Origin: Lachancea mirantina
Taxonomy: Eukaryota > Ascomycota > Saccharomycetes > Saccharomycetales > Saccharomycetaceae
Length of the DNA: 64,000 bases
Reading direction: 5' to 3'
NCBI GenBank assembly: GCA_900074745.1
Contig: LT598467.1
Coordinates: 1,178,001-1,242,000, forward strand
Part shown: positions 10,909-19,784 of the stretch, in pieces
Numbering within the stretch: the first letter of the stretch is position 1
How the letters are laid out: each line of letters starts with the position of its first letter
Notes under the pieces: model-generated
Databases searched by the model: none
Seen by the model: only the letters and a program-made list of their open reading frames with translations
Told to the model about the DNA's origin: nothing
Position numbers and translations under genes: made by a program

Positions 10909-11511
10909 TTTCGGGGTCGAGCCTAGCGTCCCAAGCAAATGGGCAACTACACAATCCGCACATGTCGCTTTTTCAACTCAACCATCACTGGAAACCGGTG
11001 TTGGCTATTTTTCTTAAAACGGTAATTGGTAAATACCGTTGATCATCGAGACCAATTGAGCTTATGTAATTTCATAATTCACTCAATTTCAGGCCAGGAA
11101 TGAGACTGAAACAGTTCTCATTGTCCACGCAATATCTCACAGTGCAATCGATTACTTGAAGTGCGGCTTTCAAGCTATTTTGGCCAAAATTGGCTCTCTT
11201 GAAATAGGGAAAAACCGGTGTTACCGACATCTGTGCATCTCCCAATTCGAAATTATTGCTTGATGACAATAAAAGCCCCCAAAATGGTGTAGTTTATCTC
11301 GTAAACATGTTAACTGTTGGTTTAAGCAGGTTCTTTAGACTCGGATTTATCTGGTTTCCGGGTCGTATGTTATATTGAAATCTCCCAAAATGATCAATAT
11401 ATATTGAGTTGGCTCCGGCCAGATTTTCGTAAAAGGGACTCAACTTGAAAATATCAACAGGTTGACCGAAACCAGCAAGAAGAGCAACGAAACAACAGAA
11501 ATTTAGCGGTA
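10909..11511. other. Divergent promoter region between CHS2 and SCO1
   Basis: This 603-base gap between divergent genes carries an Mcm1/Fkh-like pair (listed separately) and two copies of AAACCGGTGTT, at 10992-11002 and 11212-11222. No gene is seen in it. Confidence 0.5.
11278..11307. promoter_or_regulatory. Mcm1-like site plus forkhead site, probable CLB2-cluster control of CHS2
   Basis: CCCAAAATGG at 11278-11287 fits the CC-N6-GG MADS-box core bound by Mcm1. Thirteen bases further on is GTAAACA (11301-11307), the Fkh1/2 core. Mcm1-Fkh pairs drive G2/M transcription of the CLB2 cluster, to which S. cerevisiae CHS2 belongs. The pair is about 370 bases upstream of the CHS2 start. The spacing is wider than in the best-known sites, so the call is tentative. 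Confidence 0.45.
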
Positions 11512-12417
11512 ATGTTGTCCAGTATAAGAACCGCTGGTGCTAGAAGAGTCTGTGTTGGCGTTCCAAGGGTTTCGTCCGTGTTCTCTCGGGCGTTTACGAT
11601 AAATGATCGGTTGTTGAACGAGAAGGAAGTAGAGACGAACGAAGCAAAGTCTGAAGTGGTTTCCAAGAGAAAACCACTCAGTCGAATCGCTATCGGTGGT
11701 AGTTCTGGTAGCTCTCAGAGAAATCCAGGTGGTTCGATTGAATTTACGACATGGAAAGCGGCAGCATTGCTGGTGTTAGTCGGAGGTTCGTTGTTCTACT
11801 TTTTCGACAAAGAGAAAAGAAGACTTCAGATCGAAAAGGAGGCTGAAGCTAACAGGGGTTACGGTAAACCGCTTGTGGGTGGTCCCTTCAAACTTATTGA
11901 TCAAGACGGGAACGAATTCACGGAGAAAAACTTGCTTGGAAAATTTTCGATCTTATATTTCGGGTTTACACATTGTCCTGACATTTGTCCCGACGAACTG
12001 GATAAATTAGGTGTTTGGCTTGATAAGTTGGAGAAACGTGGGATACGGCCACAATCCATTTTCATAACTTGTGACCCAGCGCGGGACCAACCTCAAGTCA
12101 TCAAAGAATATCTGAGTGAGTTTCATCCAAGCCTCATAGGTTTGACTGGTGACTACGACGAAATTAAGAACGCTTGTAAACAATATAGAGTCTATTTTTC
12201 GACTCCACCAACTTTACAACCGGGTCAAGATTATTTGGTCGATCATTCTATTTTCTTCTATTTGATGGACCCTGAGGGTAAATTTATCGATGCATTAGGG
12301 AGACAATACGATGAGAACACTGGAGCAGACAAAATAGAAGAACATGTCAAAGCTTATGTGCCTAGCGACAAGCGTGAGAAAAGGGAGGAAAAATGGTACT
12401 CTTTTCTATTTAAATGA
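11512..12417 (+). CDS. SCO1: Mitochondrial copper chaperone for cytochrome c oxidase
   Basis: The 301-residue protein matches Sco1/Sco2 (295 and 301 residues in S. cerevisiae). It delivers copper to the CuA site of Cox2 at the inner mitochondrial membrane. The N-terminus is Arg-rich and lacks acidic residues, as in a mitochondrial presequence. One membrane span lies at about residues 82-99 (AAALLVLVGGSLFYFF). The intermembrane-space thioredoxin-like domain holds the copper ligands C155 and C159 in THCPDICPDE and H245 in VDHSIFF. S. cerevisiae has two copies, SCO1 beside CHS2 and SCO2 beside CHS3 and OLA1. The single gene here sits between CHS2 and OLA1, combining both contexts. Confidence 0.95.
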   Translation: MLSSIRTAGARRVCVGVPRVSSVFSRAFTINDRLLNEKEVETNEAKSEVVSKRKPLSRIAIGGSSGSSQRNPGGSIEFTTWKAAALLVLVGGSLFYFFDKEKRRLQIEKEAEANRGYGKPLVGGPFKLIDQDGNEFTEKNLLGKFSILYFGFTHCPDICPDELDKLGVWLDKLEKRGIRPQSIFITCDPARDQPQVIKEYLSEFHPSLIGLTGDYDEIKNACKQYRVYFSTPPTLQPGQDYLVDHSIFFYLMDPEGKFIDALGRQYDENTGADKIEEHVKAYVPSDKREKREEKWYSFLFK

Positions 12418-12482
12418 AAGGTATCGTATTGCTTGTATATAGTCCTTTCGTAGCTAAAGACGTTATTGTTAATGAAATATGT

Positions 12483-13664
12483 CTAATTCTTACCGGCACC
12501 TGCTCTGAAGTAGATGACATCGCCGTCCTCAACAACGTATTCTTTACCCTTCTGTTGCATCTTACCGGCTGCTTTGACGGCAACCTCATCTTTGAGTTCG
12601 ACAAGGTCTTCATACTTCATCACTTGCGCTAGAATAAATGTGTTCATCAAATCATTGTGAATGACACCTGCAGCTTGTGGAGCTTTAGTGCCTCTTCTGA
12701 TAGTCCATTCACGAACTTCGTCAGGACCACTGGTGAAAAACGAGATCAAGTCTAGTTTTTGTCTCATAGTGGTGATGATCTTTGGTAAAGCAGATTCGAC
12801 GCCCAAATTCTTGAGTTCCTCGTCGGCTTCTTCCAGAGACAGATGTGAAAGTCTCTCTTCAAGAGAAACGGAGAATGGAATAATCAAGTCACCTGGAGAG
12901 TTTTTGTCAACCCATTCCTTGATCTTGAGCAAGTGCTTGTTCTTCTTTCTGATGTAGTCTCTCTCGGACAGATTGATCAAGAAAATGCAAGGTTTGGCAG
13001 TCAACAGGAACATCGAGTTAATGACTTCGACTTCCTTACTGCTCCAGCTTTGGTTGTAAACTCTTTGACCGTCTTTCAAAAGCTCAATGATTTTCTCGAC
13101 CAAAGCGGCTTCTTCCTTCTTTTGCTTGACTTCCAAAGATTGACCCCCTCTCTTGGTGATCTTCTGAACACCTTCCAAGTGTTTTTCCGCAAATTCGATA
13201 TCCTTGAGTCTCAATTCGGTGTTGATAATTTCCAAGTCACGCACTGGGTCGACATCACCTTCGATGTGAATAATCTCGGCGTCGTCGAAACAACGAACCA
13301 CTTGGTAAATAGAGTCCACAGCTCTAATGTGCGACAAAAAAGCATTACCTAAACCTTCACCAGCCGAAGCACCTTTTGTCAAACCGGCAATATCGTAAAC
13401 AGTCAAGTGCGCTGGAACTTCAGAGGCTGGCTTGTAAAGTTCACATAATTTGTCAAATCTGGCAGATGGAACAATCACACGAGCTTCTTCAGGGTCAATC
13501 GTCGCAAAGGGATAGTTCGCTGGGTTACCTAGTGGCGATCTGGTGATAGCTTGGAAAAACGTTGATTTACCAACGTTGGCAAGACCAACAATACCGGCTT
13601 TCAAATTGTTGCCTGGACGGCCCAAAAGTATTTTTTTCTCTTCCTGTTGTTTTTTTGGAGGCAT
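12483..13664 (-). CDS. OLA1: Obg-like P-loop ATPase
   Basis: The 393-residue protein is nearly the same length as S. cerevisiae Ola1/Ybr025c (394). It is a YchF-subfamily TRAFAC P-loop protein, cytosolic, linked to translation and stress responses. The Walker A motif GLANVGKSTFF is at about residues 27-37, and YDIAGLTKGAS supplies the G3/switch region. The G4 position reads NLSE instead of NKxD, the change that makes this subfamily prefer ATP. A C-terminal TGS domain follows (FFTSGPDEVREWTI onward). Start at 13664 is followed directly by the Lys-rich N-terminus usual for the family. It is convergent with SCO1, as YBR025C is with YBR024W (SCO2). Confidence 0.96.
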   Translation of the reverse strand: MPPKKQQEEKKILLGRPGNNLKAGIVGLANVGKSTFFQAITRSPLGNPANYPFATIDPEEARVIVPSARFDKLCELYKPASEVPAHLTVYDIAGLTKGASAGEGLGNAFLSHIRAVDSIYQVVRCFDDAEIIHIEGDVDPVRDLEIINTELRLKDIEFAEKHLEGVQKITKRGGQSLEVKQKKEEAALVEKIIELLKDGQRVYNQSWSSKEVEVINSMFLLTAKPCIFLINLSERDYIRKKNKHLLKIKEWVDKNSPGDLIIPFSVSLEERLSHLSLEEADEELKNLGVESALPKIITTMRQKLDLISFFTSGPDEVREWTIRRGTKAPQAAGVIHNDLMNTFILAQVMKYEDLVELKDEVAVKAAGKMQQKGKEYVVEDGDVIYFRAGAGKN

Positions 13665-14030
13665 GGCAAATAAACGTTTATTTGAGAAACTTCGTGACCT
13701 GAGGAACTAAGTAATCTTCAACAACTTAAATATGCTCTCACAAGCAAGATGAGTTTGCCAAATTTCAACTTTTTCAACATCCAAAAGAGTGGTCCTGCTT
13801 CTAGTCAGCTTTTGAAAAATTTTCAACATCCACGTGATTCAGGTCATGAGCAACGGCGACAATGACTCTAACACGGAAAGCCATGTTCAGACCACTCTTC
13901 GATGAGGTTTGAATACCTTAAAAATCATGTAAATTTGATTCAGAATTATTAAGAGTAAGAATCGTAGCAGAGGTGCTGTCCTTTCAGAAAAAGTGATATA
14001 CCGTTCAGTGAAGTGTCCATACAGATATCT
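13665..14030. other. Intergenic, OLA1 promoter to tRNA-Gly
   Basis: This 366-base gap holds the OLA1 5' flank and the upstream side of the tRNA gene. A CACGTG core lies near 13832. Nothing else was recognised, and no LTR-like ends are visible beside the tRNA. Confidence 0.4.
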
Positions 14031-14101
14031 GGGCGGTTAGTGTAGTGGTTATCATCCAACCCTTCCAAGGTTGGGACACGGGTTCGATTCTCGTACCGCT
14101 C
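14031..14101 (+). tRNA. tG(UCC): tRNA-Gly (anticodon UCC)
   Basis: The 71-base gene folds into a cloverleaf with acceptor arms GGGCGGT and ACCGCTC. The anticodon stem CAACC/GGTTG closes the loop CTTCCAA, giving anticodon TCC. The T-loop and B box are GGTTCGATTCT. No intron is present. It differs from the S. cerevisiae tG(UCC) gene mainly by one compensated anticodon-stem pair. A short T-run follows at 14106, as needed for RNA polymerase III termination. Confidence 0.97.
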
Positions 14102-14248
14102 AAAATTTTTAGATTTGTCAAAACAGCGCAAACTGGCCTCTTTGACCAGGTTGAACACTTGCTCGATTGTTTGGTTCATCCAGTGAACGAATTCTTTTTT
14201 GCTTATCATCAGTAAACACTTGCTATTGCGAGTTCTATTTATATGAGC

Positions 14249-17038
14249 TCACACCAACTCATTGACCACGTCTGAGCACAACTCCGCGTCGTCGGATTTA
14301 CCCTCTGCCTTCAAAGCAATGCCCTTTGAACTTTTTATCATGCGAACGACCAGGCCTATTCTTGCACCACCTGTTATGCCCTTGCCGAATACTTTCAATG
14401 TGTGCGAATTGGAATCAAGCGTGGCAAATTGTGAGTTTTCCAACGGGAGACAGTTGGTATTTGCAATAATCTTGTCAATGATCTCTTGCAATGAGTTATC
14501 CTCCTTGATGTTGTAGACTGCCACTTCGGAATGGGCCAGTTCGTCGTAACTGGCTGAGAAATTGCCCACAAATGCACCCTTGATGTAATCACCAGCGGTA
14601 ATAAAAAGAGAGTCTATCTCGTACTCGTCTTGGAATCCCTCGTCACCTTCGAATGGTTCTCCTGTAGCAGGATCCAGTTCTCGCGTGGTGAAATAAAGTG
14701 TATTCAAAAATCCCTCTGTCACGATTGATTCAGACTTGCTGAAAGCTACGTAACAAGCCGCAGTTTCGCTTGGTGCAAGTCTATCGATCGGAATTGTTAG
14801 CAACTCGTTCAGTGGGCTTGTTTCACCAACTTCGGGTGTAGATGCAACAGAGACGTTGTCCAACGCAACATCAGAAAGAGTATTAGTGATGTTGAATTGC
14901 AAAACCACGTGCGAGTTGTAAATGTGTTTCACACCCGAAACAACAAATTCGGCTTCTGTCTCGGTGAGAGGAACGTCCTTAGAACTGTTGACAATGGCAC
15001 CGAATTCTGCAAACTCATCAATTGATGATAGCTCTTCAGCGTATCTGGTCGCACGTAGATCTTCACCATGTTCTTCCATGGTGGGCCCTGAATAATTGCC
15101 ATTTGCCTTGTCGGCATCAGTGGAGCGGCTAGGGGTCGATTCTTTGCCAGGAGATAGTTTCGCAGAGAACTGTTCTTGTCTCTTCTTATACTCGGTCGCC
15201 TTGCGCTCTTCCTCTGTCAGTTTCTGAACCGATGAGGAGTCGAATGGCGTCCGGAACGAATCCTGATTCGAAGCCATGTAATGGGTTAATTTGCTCTCCA
15301 AAGCCCCGAGATCATAAGAATAGGTTAAGTTTATGAGTTCCTGAGGTACTTCGGCCTCAGGCTGCGATTTGGAAAATTCGATGAATTCAAGAGCAATGGT
15401 GGCTCTGTCTCTCACTTCGTCGTCTGGATCATTGCGAATTCTCCTTAACAAGCTCTCAATAGAATTGAGTAGAACTGGGTCGTTTTTGACCATGGCAAAT
15501 TTGGACAGTGCTACGACAGCCGCAGATCTAATGATAGAGTTCTCCAACACAACTCGGTTGTAGATATGTCTCACATACAGGGATGGATTTTTCGTAGTGG
15601 GCCCCTCTTTCCCGAGCAAATGTAGAACTCGGACTAAGATTTCGTTATATTCACAGTCCTCGATGAAATCGCAAAGGTTTTCGAGCACCGTTTCTTTGGA
15701 CTGAGGAACAAATTCGACCAAGTCAAACAAGGCTTCAACTATACCGTTTTTGAATATGAAACCGCCGTCACCATGTTTTAGTGTATTTATGAGGAAATCG
15801 AAAATGGATTTCCACTCTTCTGGGAATTTGAAGGCCATGGTGCGAATGGCATCCACTATGATAATTTTGAAGTCGTCTGAAATGTCGTGAATGAATTTGG
15901 TGATGGTCTTGATCAAAGAAGAGATGTTGTTGGAAGTACCAGTCTTCAACAGCGTAGTGATCGCATAAGTCGAGATGTTTCTGTTGCTGTCGTTGATCAA
16001 AGACTCTAGTTCCGGGTTGCAAACGACAATTTTTTGAGGAGCCACCATTGAGATTCGGTTAAGAACGCGCACAGCTGCAAATCTGGTAGTCACACGAGGC
16101 ACAGTGAGTAAACCTTGCAAAGTTTGGATCGCGGCTGCGACGAGATCTGGTGAAACGTTCCTGTCGGGCAACGAAGTGATGAGCTTCGCGGATTCTAGTT
16201 GGACAGATTCATGTTTACTGGTCAACCACCCTGAAAGCAAAGGCGCAAATTGTGAGATGACATTAGGGTCCCGTTGCAAAAGATTACCGACGAATTTGAC
16301 GAGCTGCACCTGCGCAAGCTGATTTTTCAGCACATTTCCGCCCGAGTACTGCTGTACAATTTTCATGAGCGCGATCTTGTCGCTGTTTCTGAGCATGTAA
16401 AGCAGCCCCAACGCATGGTACTGGGATATGTACGTCGAATTCGGGTAGTAATCAGACGCACCACTGACGTAGGGGTATGTCTTCAAATCTGACACCGCTT
16501 CTTGCGTTTCGCTGATATAGCGCTTGACGGTCGCCTCAGCGACCGGCAATAAATGGTACGAACTGACCAGCGCAGCAGACGAAATCGAAGGATGTTTGCT
16601 CACGACAGCGGATTTGAAAAGTCTCTCTGCGGAGAACGCGGTGGTCTCGTCCAGGACCCGAGTCAAGGACCGGATGGCATTGGGCTTGATGGCATCGGAC
16701 CCGTTCTGGACGTCCTTCATAATCGACGATGTGGCCATCAGCACGTCGTCGGAAATGACACTCAACTCTTTAATAGCCAGGTATACTATCTGTCTGAGAG
16801 AGTCGTTTGGGTGCTGGAACAGCTTGGACACTGCAAAAAACAGCGCCGTGGCCTCTGTCTTAGGGAACGTCTCGCCCTGTGCCAGCAATTGCAACAGACG
16901 CGAGATCAACGTGCGACACCGCTTGGCGTTCACGGGCGATTCGTTAAACGCGTTCAAACACTCTTGATAGACGGTCATTTTGTCGGGCAAAACGCCCGAC
17001 ACGGCCTCTTCGAACTTCTTGTAAGTATGAGTAGACAT
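14249..17038 (-). CDS. SEC21: Coatomer gamma subunit
   Basis: The 929-residue protein matches gamma-COP (S. cerevisiae Sec21, 935). It is part of the COPI coat that carries cargo from Golgi to ER. The first 550 or so residues are alpha-helical HEAT/adaptin repeats. A charged linker with SPGKESTPSRS follows, and the C-terminal third forms the appendage domain, with the stretch VLQFNITNTLSDVAL opening the sandwich subdomain. The start (MSTHTYKKFEEAVSG) and full length look complete. It is followed on the same strand by CAF40 and PCL1, as in YNL287W-YNL289W. Confidence 0.96.
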   Translation of the reverse strand: MSTHTYKKFEEAVSGVLPDKMTVYQECLNAFNESPVNAKRCRTLISRLLQLLAQGETFPKTEATALFFAVSKLFQHPNDSLRQIVYLAIKELSVISDDVLMATSSIMKDVQNGSDAIKPNAIRSLTRVLDETTAFSAERLFKSAVVSKHPSISSAALVSSYHLLPVAEATVKRYISETQEAVSDLKTYPYVSGASDYYPNSTYISQYHALGLLYMLRNSDKIALMKIVQQYSGGNVLKNQLAQVQLVKFVGNLLQRDPNVISQFAPLLSGWLTSKHESVQLESAKLITSLPDRNVSPDLVAAAIQTLQGLLTVPRVTTRFAAVRVLNRISMVAPQKIVVCNPELESLINDSNRNISTYAITTLLKTGTSNNISSLIKTITKFIHDISDDFKIIIVDAIRTMAFKFPEEWKSIFDFLINTLKHGDGGFIFKNGIVEALFDLVEFVPQSKETVLENLCDFIEDCEYNEILVRVLHLLGKEGPTTKNPSLYVRHIYNRVVLENSIIRSAAVVALSKFAMVKNDPVLLNSIESLLRRIRNDPDDEVRDRATIALEFIEFSKSQPEAEVPQELINLTYSYDLGALESKLTHYMASNQDSFRTPFDSSSVQKLTEEERKATEYKKRQEQFSAKLSPGKESTPSRSTDADKANGNYSGPTMEEHGEDLRATRYAEELSSIDEFAEFGAIVNSSKDVPLTETEAEFVVSGVKHIYNSHVVLQFNITNTLSDVALDNVSVASTPEVGETSPLNELLTIPIDRLAPSETAACYVAFSKSESIVTEGFLNTLYFTTRELDPATGEPFEGDEGFQDEYEIDSLFITAGDYIKGAFVGNFSASYDELAHSEVAVYNIKEDNSLQEIIDKIIANTNCLPLENSQFATLDSNSHTLKVFGKGITGGARIGLVVRMIKSSKGIALKAEGKSDDAELCSDVVNELV

Positions 17039-17321
17039 GGAGGTCCCTCAGTGACACGGATACGGGGTCAATGGCTCGAGTTTGATTTTGTTTTGCCACG
17101 CAACTGGTGTTTATCCATTTAATAGGGTTGAAAAAAATTCGAGATTTTGAATTCAGACGATCTCCCTGGGTTATAGGCTTTCTCTTAGTATGGCTAAGAG
17201 AAAAAAAGTTTGAGTAGGCCGGGTAACGAGACGACCTAGCAAATGAGTAGAAAGCGGGTAAATGAGTATAAAATAGGTATTACTAGGTAATGTACAGGTC
17301 TATGAGAGTGGGTGGAGCCGA

Positions 17322-18308
17322 TCAATCCTCGTTGAGCGTTAGTAGGAGCTGGGCGAGGCAGCGTTTGGTGCCAAGGTCGTCGTGGAGGACGTCGCCGAAA
17401 GTGTTATCTCTGAGATGACGCGGAAGCACTTGTTTGAGAAATCTGCGGGCTTCGAGGTTGTCGCTCAGACGCAAGTAGCAACGCACAACGTGCTTAAGAA
17501 GTCTGCCCGGGGTTTGCTGGAGGGTCAATTGGTCGACCATGTTGGTGAGAACTTGGGAAACGGCGTGGAAGCGCTCTGGCGTGGCACAGATGTACTGGAG
17601 CCCCGCGTCGTCGAGCAAGATTTTCTGGAGGATGAAGATGGCAACGGTTTTGGAGAGCTCGGAAGAGGACTCCATGATGCGGAGACACAGCGGTATGATA
17701 TCGGTTCTGAGCAGAAAAGCGATGACTTCGACGGAATCGTTTTTCACCAGGGCGCCGATGACGCCCAGCGACGTGAGACGCAGGTACTCGAAAGTGCGCT
17801 GGCGTGAGGTGGTGTTGAGAAACGGGAACAGAAGCAGCGGGACGTGTGCTTGTAGGAAAAGCGCTTTGGTTTCCGGGTGAGACGCGACGCATTGCAGCAG
17901 CACGAGTGCGTTGCAGACGCGGTTGCTGAGCTGGTTCGAAAGCGTGGGCGGCGACAGCAGCGGGTACACGGAGATGATCTCGTTGAGAAGAGCCGTGACG
18001 ACGCCGAACGACGACCACAGCACGATGGCAAGGTCTTCGTACTGTTCGCGTTTGCGGCCGAGTTCCAGCAGCGCCTGCTCCTTGTTGGGTCCGTACGTGA
18101 GCTGGCATATCCAGTGGTATACGTTGGGGTCGTCGAGCGCGTGCGAGGAGCCCGCGTTGGCGGCGCCACCAGGCGCGCCGGCAGGCGCGCCTGCTGGCGC
18201 CGCGGGGGCTCCGGCAGCCATGGCTGCGACGGGCAGCCCGGCGGGCAGCCCGGCGGGGAAGTTGGATCCGAGCATTTCACCGGCGACGGCGCCGGGATAC
18301 AAAGCCAT
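17322..18308 (-). CDS. CAF40: CCR4-NOT subunit Caf40 (Rcd1/CNOT9 family)
   Basis: This 328-residue protein is the Caf40 subunit of the CCR4-NOT deadenylase complex. The frame is open further upstream to 18461, but the extra 51 residues are basic, look like untranslated leader, and have no counterpart in the family. The Met at 18308 ([10 protein letters not shown]) is preferred. Residues 15-55 are a low-complexity tract of Ala, Gly and Pro with tandem AGLP and AGAP units. The rest is the conserved armadillo-like Rcd1 domain, from [25 protein letters not shown] to the end. S. cerevisiae Caf40 has 373 residues, with a longer Gln/Asn-rich N-terminus. Local GC is high. Confidence 0.93.
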   Translation of the reverse strand: MALYPGAVAGEMLGSNFPAGLPAGLPVAAMAAGAPAAPAGAPAGAPGGAANAGSSHALDDPNVYHWICQLTYGPNKEQALLELGRKREQYEDLAIVLWSSFGVVTALLNEIISVYPLLSPPTLSNQLSNRVCNALVLLQCVASHPETKALFLQAHVPLLLFPFLNTTSRQRTFEYLRLTSLGVIGALVKNDSVEVIAFLLRTDIIPLCLRIMESSSELSKTVAIFILQKILLDDAGLQYICATPERFHAVSQVLTNMVDQLTLQQTPGRLLKHVVRCYLRLSDNLEARRFLKQVLPRHLRDNTFGDVLHDDLGTKRCLAQLLLTLNED

Positions 18309-18515
18309 GGTTTGCGGAGATCTGTGTTTTCGTCGGTGAGCAAGAAGAAGGTGATGAGTGGAACTTGAGTTCAACAGGAACGCGGAAAAGGACGGCGGTC
18401 GCGTGACCCGTACGACGCGACGCACGTGACCCGCCGGCTTGTTCTCGCTTGCAAGTTCCATATATTAGTTATTAATTATTACTATATCGCGCGCATCACA
18501 CACAGCGCAGGCGCC

Positions 18516-18818
18516 TCAAGAGAACACCTTCTTGATCTTGTTGAGGTACTTCTGGAAGCCCTTGGCAGGAGCCGCCTTCTTTTCTTCCACCTTAGCCTCG
18601 GTCTTGGCCTCGGACTTGTCGGTGTTTACGGCGTCCTTGACGTCCTTGACAGCAGTGTCTTTGGTCTCGACGGCCTTTTGTTCTGCGTCCTTAACAGAGT
18701 CGTGCACGTTCTGTTCTGCGTGCTTGACGTTTTCCTCCGCGCTCTTCTGGACAGCTTCGGCCTTGGCGGCGCCGTCGGTCTGGATCTGCTCGGCTTTGGT
18801 GTTGATTTGTTCCGACAT
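18516..18818 (-). CDS. Small LEA-like hydrophilic helical protein, unknown
   Basis: This is a 100-residue protein, taken from the Met at 18818 (MSEQINTKAEQIQ). The open frame runs on to 18953, but the extra part is an unlikely leader. The protein is rich in Ala, Lys, Glu, Asp and Val with almost no hydrophobic core. Loose 11-residue periodicity (AEQNVHDSVKDAEQKAVE and similar) resembles group-3 LEA proteins. The C-terminus is basic and amphipathic (GFQKYLNKIKKVFS) and could touch a membrane. A TTTTATA element lies about 110 bases upstream. I do not recognise an orthologue. A stress or desiccation hydrophilin role is a guess from composition alone. Confidence 0.7.
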   Translation of the reverse strand: MSEQINTKAEQIQTDGAAKAEAVQKSAEENVKHAEQNVHDSVKDAEQKAVETKDTAVKDVKDAVNTDKSEAKTEAKVEEKKAAPAKGFQKYLNKIKKVFS

Positions 18819-19784
18819 TGGGGTAAGTTGGGGGCGAGAGGGTTTTTGTGTAACTGCTTCTAAAAATACGCACTTTCCGCGTTTAGATCCCAGCAGGGGG
18901 CTCTCGAACGCGGACAGCGCTTCCCTTTTATACCTTTTTTTTTTAGACCTCATCCCGTTTCAGCTGGCGCTTTCGCCCCGGGGCTTGAAACGTCAACAGC
19001 AAAGGCGCTGGGCATCGAGACGCTACGCCCGCGCTGTGCGCTTAAGAGGGCCCGCAGGGGGCCCTCTTAAGCGCTCCTCAGAGGGGCCCGCAGAGAGCAA
19101 CAGAGGGGCGCGCCCGATGGAATTCGCCCCGAGCCCTGTAGGTTTAGACGCGTAAGGGGAAGTCTTAGAAGCCGGGGTGGGGCCGTGGTCTGCGGGAGAC
19201 GCAGGTCATCGCATCGCGCCAAGGGATTCTGGAGGGGGGCGCTGCGCGGGTTTTTGAGGCGCGGGCCAGGAGGGACGATGGAAGGTTCTAGACGCTACAG
19301 AGGGGTGTGGGTGGAGAAGAGCAAGAAAAAGGGGCAGAATATGTCGATCGCGTCGTACGTGAAAAGGTGTGGGTGTGAGCAGTCACGTAAGCAGGATGTG
19401 TCGCGTGCTACGGCGGCCAAGCCGGTGTGTCGCCCTCTACAACTGCGGACTCTTGTATCAGTAATATGGGTATACTATATGCTTCAACGCGCCACGAGTA
19501 CGTGTGGCGTTTTCAGACTGGTGCACAGCATTTTTATCGTCATCTACAGAGTCCGCAATGCCGCGGCCATACACTTATGGCGCGGGCGCAGCTGGTCGCT
19601 GAGGAGCGGGGCGACAAGAGTTTTCAGGCATTTGGAATTTTCACCGGCCTTATATAGGATTGGGCCGCGGGCCGGGTAACCTGGGTGCGATCGCAGGGCT
19701 CGCACAAAAACGGGCCCCTGCCATGTCAGATTCCAATGTCCCAAGCGTTTCTATTCCGTATATACCAGGCGCGCCGTCGCGCGT
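18819..19784. other. GC-rich gene-free stretch upstream of the LEA-like gene
   Basis: Nearly 1 kb lies between the LEA-like gene and the 3' end of PCL1. It holds a T-run near 18940, a strong GC-rich hairpin (19038-19074, listed separately) and GGGCCCGCAG-type repeats. Open frames across it look like products of high GC. No gene or known RNA was recognised. Confidence 0.5.
19038..19074. repeat. Perfect inverted repeat, 16-bp arms with 5-nt loop
   Basis: The arm GCGCTTAAGAGGGCCC (19038-19053) is exactly complementary to 19059-19074, with GCAGG between. A related GGGGCCCGCAG follows at 19083-19093. In RNA this would form a very stable hairpin. No gene covers it. Confidence 0.85.

Noticed and set aside
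10909-10938. Longer CHS2 start at 10938
   Set aside because: The ten extra residues have no counterpart; MHRNPFM at 10908 aligns with the known start.
13665-14030. Possible LTR insertion beside the tRNA gene
   Set aside because: No TG...CA ends, primer-binding site or target duplication could be seen.
17494-18368. Several long open frames overlapping CAF40 on both strands
   Set aside because: They are shadows of a GC-rich coding region, Arg/Ala/Ser-rich, with no domain; the CAF40 frame is clearly conserved.
18309-18461. Longer CAF40 start at 18461
   Set aside because: The 51 extra residues are unlike the family and look like leader; Met at 18308 is preferred.
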